Shown here piece after piece: positions 46,948 through 50,989 of a stretch of DNA of 50,989 nt. The notes under the pieces were generated by a model. It saw only the letters and a list, made by a program, of their open reading frames with translations. It was not told where the DNA came from and did not search any database. The position numbers and the translations under genes are program-made. The DNA lies in assembly GCA_016874915.1 (NCBI GenBank), contig VGSW01000004.1, forward strand, positions 1-50,989, read 5' to 3'. Position 1 is the stretch's first letter, and the number at the start of each line of letters is the position of its first letter. This stretch comes from Deltaproteobacteria bacterium (GTDB lineage Bacteria; Desulfobacterota; Desulfobaccia; Desulfobaccales; 0-14-0-80-60-11).

Positions 46948-47514
46948 ATGATGCAGAGAGCTTGTGGCAAATGGATAGTGGTTCTGGCGCTGGCGGTTGC
47001 CCTGATTCTGCCGGCAGGGGCCTGGGGGGAAGGCTTCTCGCAGGAACTGGGGCTGCGCCTGGCCTATGGTCAAAGCGCCTCCAAATCCACGGTGCGGTTA
47101 TACAGCCTGTTGCCCCGGTGGGGAATTGCGCTGGTTCGCCCCGGTAATATCATGGGACCTGTGGGAGTTTCCTTTGTCCTGGAAGGGATTTTAAGTTTGG
47201 CGGAAGCTGAGGGCAACGGCGCCGAATTCGGCTTCACGCCCCTGATCAAAGTCAGCGCCCGTCTGTTTCCCCATGTTACGGTCTTTGCAGAGGGGGGCGC
47301 GGGGATAATCTCGGAAAGTTTTGACAGCCCGGCCGTCCCCCATGCCTTCAATTTCACGCCCCAGATCGGAGCAGGAATCGACATCCACCTGCAGCAGCGC
47401 CTGGCCTGGACGGTGGCCTACCGGTTCCGCCATTCCTCCAACGCTGGCATTTACAAAGAAAACCCTGCCTTTAACGTTCATTTTGTCCAGACCGGCCTGA
47501 CTTATTATTATTAA
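46948..47514 (+). CDS. Acyloxyacyl hydrolase / PagL-like lipid A deacylase
   Basis: Signal peptide, outer membrane beta-barrel; C-terminal YRFRHSSNAGIYKENPAFNVHFVQTGLTYYY with a PagL-type FxHxSN motif. Confidence 0.78.
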   Translation: MMQRACGKWIVVLALAVALILPAGAWGEGFSQELGLRLAYGQSASKSTVRLYSLLPRWGIALVRPGNIMGPVGVSFVLEGILSLAEAEGNGAEFGFTPLIKVSARLFPHVTVFAEGGAGIISESFDSPAVPHAFNFTPQIGAGIDIHLQQRLAWTVAYRFRHSSNAGIYKENPAFNVHFVQTGLTYYY

Positions 47515-47715
47515 AGTTAAAGGGTCAGGGGCCAGATTTCAGGGGTCCGAGATAACTTGGTTCCCTGGTTTCCTGGCCCCCGACTTTTGCTGGCGCTTTT
47601 ATTCTCTTCCCTCCAGACTGGTGCAAAACCGCCGGGGCCGCCGGTCTTTCAGTCATACCGGCAACCCCCACAACAGGCGGGCGCCTGACACCCATAAAGC
47701 CTGAAAAGTTATTTT

Positions 47716-47760
47716 TTGGGGGAGGGGGCCAGGGCTGGCGTCCTTGGCCCCCTCCCCCAA
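47716..47760. repeat. Large G/C palindrome family, copy 3
   Basis: ttgggggagggggccagggctggcgtccttggccccctcccccaa, extended by outer gcctgaaaagtt / aacttttcaaggc. Confidence 0.8.
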
Positions 47761-48063
47761 GAACAACTTTTCAAGGCAATTCTTTGGCCTTCAGCGCCAA
47801 TTTGTCCAGAAAAATCCTTTCTCCGAGACTAAAGGGAGCAATTCCATGTATAATAAAATGTGCATCCCGGCCCCTGCCGGTCTGGTCTTTTTTCCGAAAC
47901 CATTCCGGGCAGAGCCGGGGCTCTTCTCACCCAATTTCCCCGGTTTTGGGATGAATAAATTGTGCCTACAATGAATTGGGGGAGGGATAAGGGAGAGGGG
48001 TAAGGGCGGGCGCCCTTAGCACCCTTCCTTGCAACCAAGCCCCAATAAAAGGAGGACACAGGC

Positions 48064-48780
48064 GTGCCGAAGTTGGAAGTGAATGTGGATCACGTGGCCA
48101 CGGTGCGCCAGGCCCGTCTCATAGACGAACCGGACCCGGTGACCGCCGCGGCCCTGGCGGAGCTGGCCGGGGCCGACGGCATCATCGTGCACTTGCGGGA
48201 AGACCGGCGCCATATTCAAGATCGGGATTTGATTCTGCTGCGCCGCACCGTGAAGAGCCGTCTCAACCTGGAGATGGCGGCCACTGAGGAAATGCTGAAC
48301 ATCGCCCGGGAGGTGAAACCCGACCTGGTGACTCTGGTGCCGGAGAAGCGGGAAGAACTCACCACCGAAGGAGGCTTGGAGGTGGCGGGCAACCTAATGT
48401 TTCTCCGGGATTATATCCACAAGCTGAAAGAGGGCGACCTGGAGGTGAGCCTCTTTGTGGACCCGGTGGCCCGGCAGATTGACGCGGCCAAGGACGCGGG
48501 GGCCGGGTGGGTGGAGTTGCACACCGGCACCTATGCTGAGGCCCAGAGTGAGGACGAAGCCCAGAAATTGTTTGAAGAGCTGCTGTTGTCCGCCCGCCAC
48601 GCCCGGAGCCTGGGCTTAAGGGTCAAGTGCGGCCACGGTTTGAATTATCGAAATATCAAGCGCTTCCAGGGCCACCCGGAGTTCGAGGAATTCTCCATCG
48701 GCCACGCCATCATCGCCCGGGCGGTGCTGGTGGGATTGGAGCGGGCGGTGCGGGAAATGGTGGAGTTGATAGGGGGATGA
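48064..48780 (+). CDS. pdxJ: Pyridoxine 5'-phosphate synthase
   Basis: [55 protein letters not shown] start with upstream aaaaggagg. Confidence 0.96.
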   Translation: MPKLEVNVDHVATVRQARLIDEPDPVTAAALAELAGADGIIVHLREDRRHIQDRDLILLRRTVKSRLNLEMAATEEMLNIAREVKPDLVTLVPEKREELTTEGGLEVAGNLMFLRDYIHKLKEGDLEVSLFVDPVARQIDAAKDAGAGWVELHTGTYAEAQSEDEAQKLFEELLLSARHARSLGLRVKCGHGLNYRNIKRFQGHPEFEEFSIGHAIIARAVLVGLERAVREMVELIGG

Positions 48781-49008
48781 AGGAAAATTAAATACTATAA
48801 TACCCAGCTGCAAATCGATTGGCATGATAGGTTCCTTCTTCTACCCCAATAGGAGCTGGAGAACGGGAAGGAACTGGAAAGATGATCATTGCGGGAAATC
48901 ACCATGAGAATTTCCATGGACCTTTCAGAAGAACAAGGCGCAGTCCTTAAGCAGGCTGCTTCTCGGCCGAGTAACTGAAAGCTCCAGTTTAACGAGGCAG
49001 AGCCAGGG

Positions 49009-49505
49009 ATGGCAAAGAAGCCAGGTGGCACAGGCGTCCCGCCTGTGCGATCTTTTAAAGTTACCCAAAGATACTTACCCCACTGGCAGGAGCCCGGGAG
49101 TGTTTATTTTATTACTTGGCGTTGTATAAAAGGAAATATTCTGTCTTCCGAAGATCGGACTATAACTCTGGAAGCTATCCGCCATTGGGATGCCCGAAAA
49201 TGAAGGTGTATGCCGCGGTGGTCATGCCGGATCATGTGCATGTTTTAGCTCAGCCCTTGAAACAAGAGGAGGGGGGAGTGTTTGATCTGGGTGAGATCCT
49301 CCATTCCATTAAAAGCTTTACTTCCCATAAAATCCAGAAGCAAAGGGGCCAAAAGGGAAGTGTCTGGCAGGATGAAAGATATGACCGGATTGTCCGGGAT
49401 GAAGTGGAATTTGGGGGAAAATGGGAATATATCAGGCACAACCCGGTGAAAAAGGAATTAGCGCCGGATCCGAAGGAATATCCCTGGTTATATGAGAGCA
49501 CTTGA
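49009..49505 (+). pseudogene. REP-associated tyrosine transposase (RAYT / Y1_Tnp), split by a -1 frame change near 49195-49203
   Basis: Frame 1: RYLPHWQEPGSVYFITWRCIKGNILSSEDRTITLEAIRHWDARK*. Frame 3: MKVYAAVVMPDHVHVLAQPLKQEEGG...ILHSIKSFTSHKIQKQRGQKGSVWQDERYDRIVRDEVEFGGKWEYIRHNPVKKELAPDPKEYPWLYEST. Confidence 0.88.
49025..49047 (+). repeat. REP-like palindrome inside the RAYT 5' end
   Basis: gtggcacaggcgtcccgcctgtg; translated as GGTGVPPV. Confidence 0.88.
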
Positions 49506-49524
49506 GAGGATATTTAATTTTAGG

Positions 49525-49547
49525 CACAGGCGAGACGCCTGTGCCAC
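49525..49547 (-). repeat. REP-like palindrome, inverted
   Basis: cacaggcgagacgcctgtgccac. Confidence 0.88.
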
Positions 49548-49645
49548 CAATATGCTTTAGGTAATAAAAAATTAAATCTTTGTGGCGAGCTTCATAAAGG
49601 AAGTCAAATAAAATCGAAGTAGCTAATAATCAGAACAAGCTCTTG

Positions 49646-49668
49646 GTGGCACAGGCGTCTCGCCTGTG
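49646..49668 (+). repeat. REP-like palindrome
   Basis: gtggcacaggcgtctcgcctgtg. Confidence 0.88.
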
Positions 49669-49781
49669 CATTAAGGAAAAATGGCTCTATTCCAGCGCCG
49701 GGAATTATGCCGGCTGGCGGGGCCTTTGGAGGTGGACATCTTGGAGATTTAGGGCGAAGCAGGAGCTTCCCCCCAATGGCA

Positions 49782-49804
49782 TTCCCAAGCGGTAGCTTGG
49801 GAAC
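49782..49804. repeat. Palindrome TTCCCAAGC-GGTA-GCTTGGGAA
   Basis: Second copy of the 34301 palindrome. Confidence 0.8.
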
Positions 49805-49852
49805 GAGAGTAGAGTGTCGTCTAATATTCCATCGGCCAAGAAAGGAAAGTTG

Positions 49853-50752
49853 ATGAAATTTACCTTTAAATATAGTACTTGGGAATCTCCCAAAAATCAA
49901 TGCCCTTATTGTGCCGAAGAAACTAATAATAACCAGGTTAGATGCGATTCTTGCGGAGAAAGATTAATAAAAAGCGAACCTCTGAATAAATACAAAGAAA
50001 ATAATTCCAAATTAGAATTGATAGATATTACTAATGGTAAAATAATTATTTATTCATTGATTATCTCGCTATCTGTCATCTTGTTAAACTATCAACTTTT
50101 AAAATATTATCATAAAATAGCCAATGAGGACCACTTTTTTATAAATTTAATGATTTACTATTTATATTATTCATCTATGGCAATATTAATTGGATATGAA
50201 ATATATAAATATAGAAGGGCTAAGATGATATTAATTATATCTTTTTGCTTTTATTTGTTTCCAATTATTTTAATGGCTTTATCTAAGCCGTATGATATCG
50301 TATATGCAATAATAGACCGTATAGATGGGTTCGTTATTGTGTTTGCTTTTCCATTATTTTTTATTAATGTATTTAGAAGAAGATGGGTAAGAAATGACTA
50401 TGAAATAATAACAGATAATAAAGATTACAGTATAGGGATTTGTAGATATTGCAATGAAACAACAAAGGTTGGGGATAAAAGATTTTATGGCTTTATAGGA
50501 AAGAAACAAAGGTATTTTTGTGATAATTGTGGAAAATTCATAATGGGGGATCCGTTTGCAAATATTTTAGTAGGGTTAAGCGGAATTATAATATTTTGTA
50601 TGATAGCAATAGGATACACATTATCTTATATCGGACATCAAAAAATAAATATTACCGATAATTTAATATTGTTTTTAATGCTTATTATTGCTTATGATTT
50701 CCTAAGACGATTAATCTATTCAATAATTGCTATTATGAAAATAAATAGATAG
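49853..50752 (+). CDS. AT-rich membrane protein with two zinc-ribbon-like motifs
   Basis: CPYCAEETNNNQVRCDSCGE at N-term, several TM segments, CRYCNETTKVGDKRFYGFIGKKQRYFCDNCGK; markedly AT-rich relative to neighbours. Confidence 0.7.
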   Translation: MKFTFKYSTWESPKNQCPYCAEETNNNQVRCDSCGERLIKSEPLNKYKENNSKLELIDITNGKIIIYSLIISLSVILLNYQLLKYYHKIANEDHFFINLMIYYLYYSSMAILIGYEIYKYRRAKMILIISFCFYLFPIILMALSKPYDIVYAIIDRIDGFVIVFAFPLFFINVFRRRWVRNDYEIITDNKDYSIGICRYCNETTKVGDKRFYGFIGKKQRYFCDNCGKFIMGDPFANILVGLSGIIIFCMIAIGYTLSYIGHQKINITDNLILFLMLIIAYDFLRRLIYSIIAIMKINR

Positions 50753-50757
50753 AAGAA

Positions 50758-50989
50758 ATGAACCTCATCGACCTGCACACCCACTCCACTGCCTCCGACG
50801 GCTCTTATAGGCCCGCGGAAGTGGTGCAGCTCGCCAAGGAGGGCGGCCTTAAGGCCATCGCGCTGACGGACCACGACACCATTGACGGCATCCCCGAGGC
50901 CATGGCCGCGGGGGCCAGGTGGGGGGTGGAAATCATTCCCGGGGTGGAGATCAGCGCCCACTTCCCCGGCGGCACCATGCACGTCCTGG
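50758..50989 (+). CDS. PHP-domain phosphoesterase, partial at right edge
   Basis: MNLIDLHTHSTASDGSYRPAEVVQLAKEGGLKAIALTDHDTIDGIPEAMAAGARWGVEIIPGVEISAHFPGGTMHVL. Confidence 0.93.
   Translation, partial: MNLIDLHTHSTASDGSYRPAEVVQLAKEGGLKAIALTDHDTIDGIPEAMAAGARWGVEIIPGVEISAHFPGGTMHVL

Noticed and set aside
47744-47974. 76-aa ORF overlapping a large palindrome
   Set aside because: Starts inside a repeat; no domain or codon-usage support.
1-50989. tRNA/rRNA genes
   Set aside because: No cloverleaf-like T-loop GGTTCGAATCC plus acceptor combination or rRNA signature recognised by eye; tRNAscan-SE/barrnap would be decisive.

Overview
The window is a GC-rich, gene-dense chromosomal segment that resembles a deltaproteobacterium / Desulfobacterota (inferred from gene content only). 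The core content is ordinary. It includes a heme / cytochrome c cluster (precorrin-2 dehydrogenase, ccsA, partial hemA), nadB, an envelope operon (bamA-ompH-lpxD-fabZ-lpxA-lpxI with lolD, lolC/E and lysS), a hopanoid-type RND plus MlaC/HpnM pair, hisA, mucR, a Crp/Fnr regulator, an Mrp-NifX fusion, a B12-binding radical SAM protein and pdxJ. The unusual material is mostly between genes. (1) A family of 7-nt-period tandem arrays (GAAAACC, AACTGCC, TTAGCAG, GGACTGA, AGCTTTC and similar) occurs at about 14 sites. They are often paired in inverted orientation around an intergenic core, and at several sites they are translated as gene N- or C-termini. (2) A large set of REP-like palindromes has a GTGG/GTAG foot. 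A frameshifted REP-associated tyrosine transposase (RAYT) starts inside one copy. (3) IR-bounded modular elements occur, including two with perfect 25-bp inverted repeats and others with TTATTACTC termini. (4) A protein ending in a divergent diadenylate-cyclase-like domain is a candidate signalling nucleotide synthase. (5) A sulfatase / DUF1254 chimeric relic, a HicBA relic, a VapBC pair and an AT-rich zinc-ribbon membrane protein are also present. All calls are from reading the sequence and recognising motifs. No searches were run.
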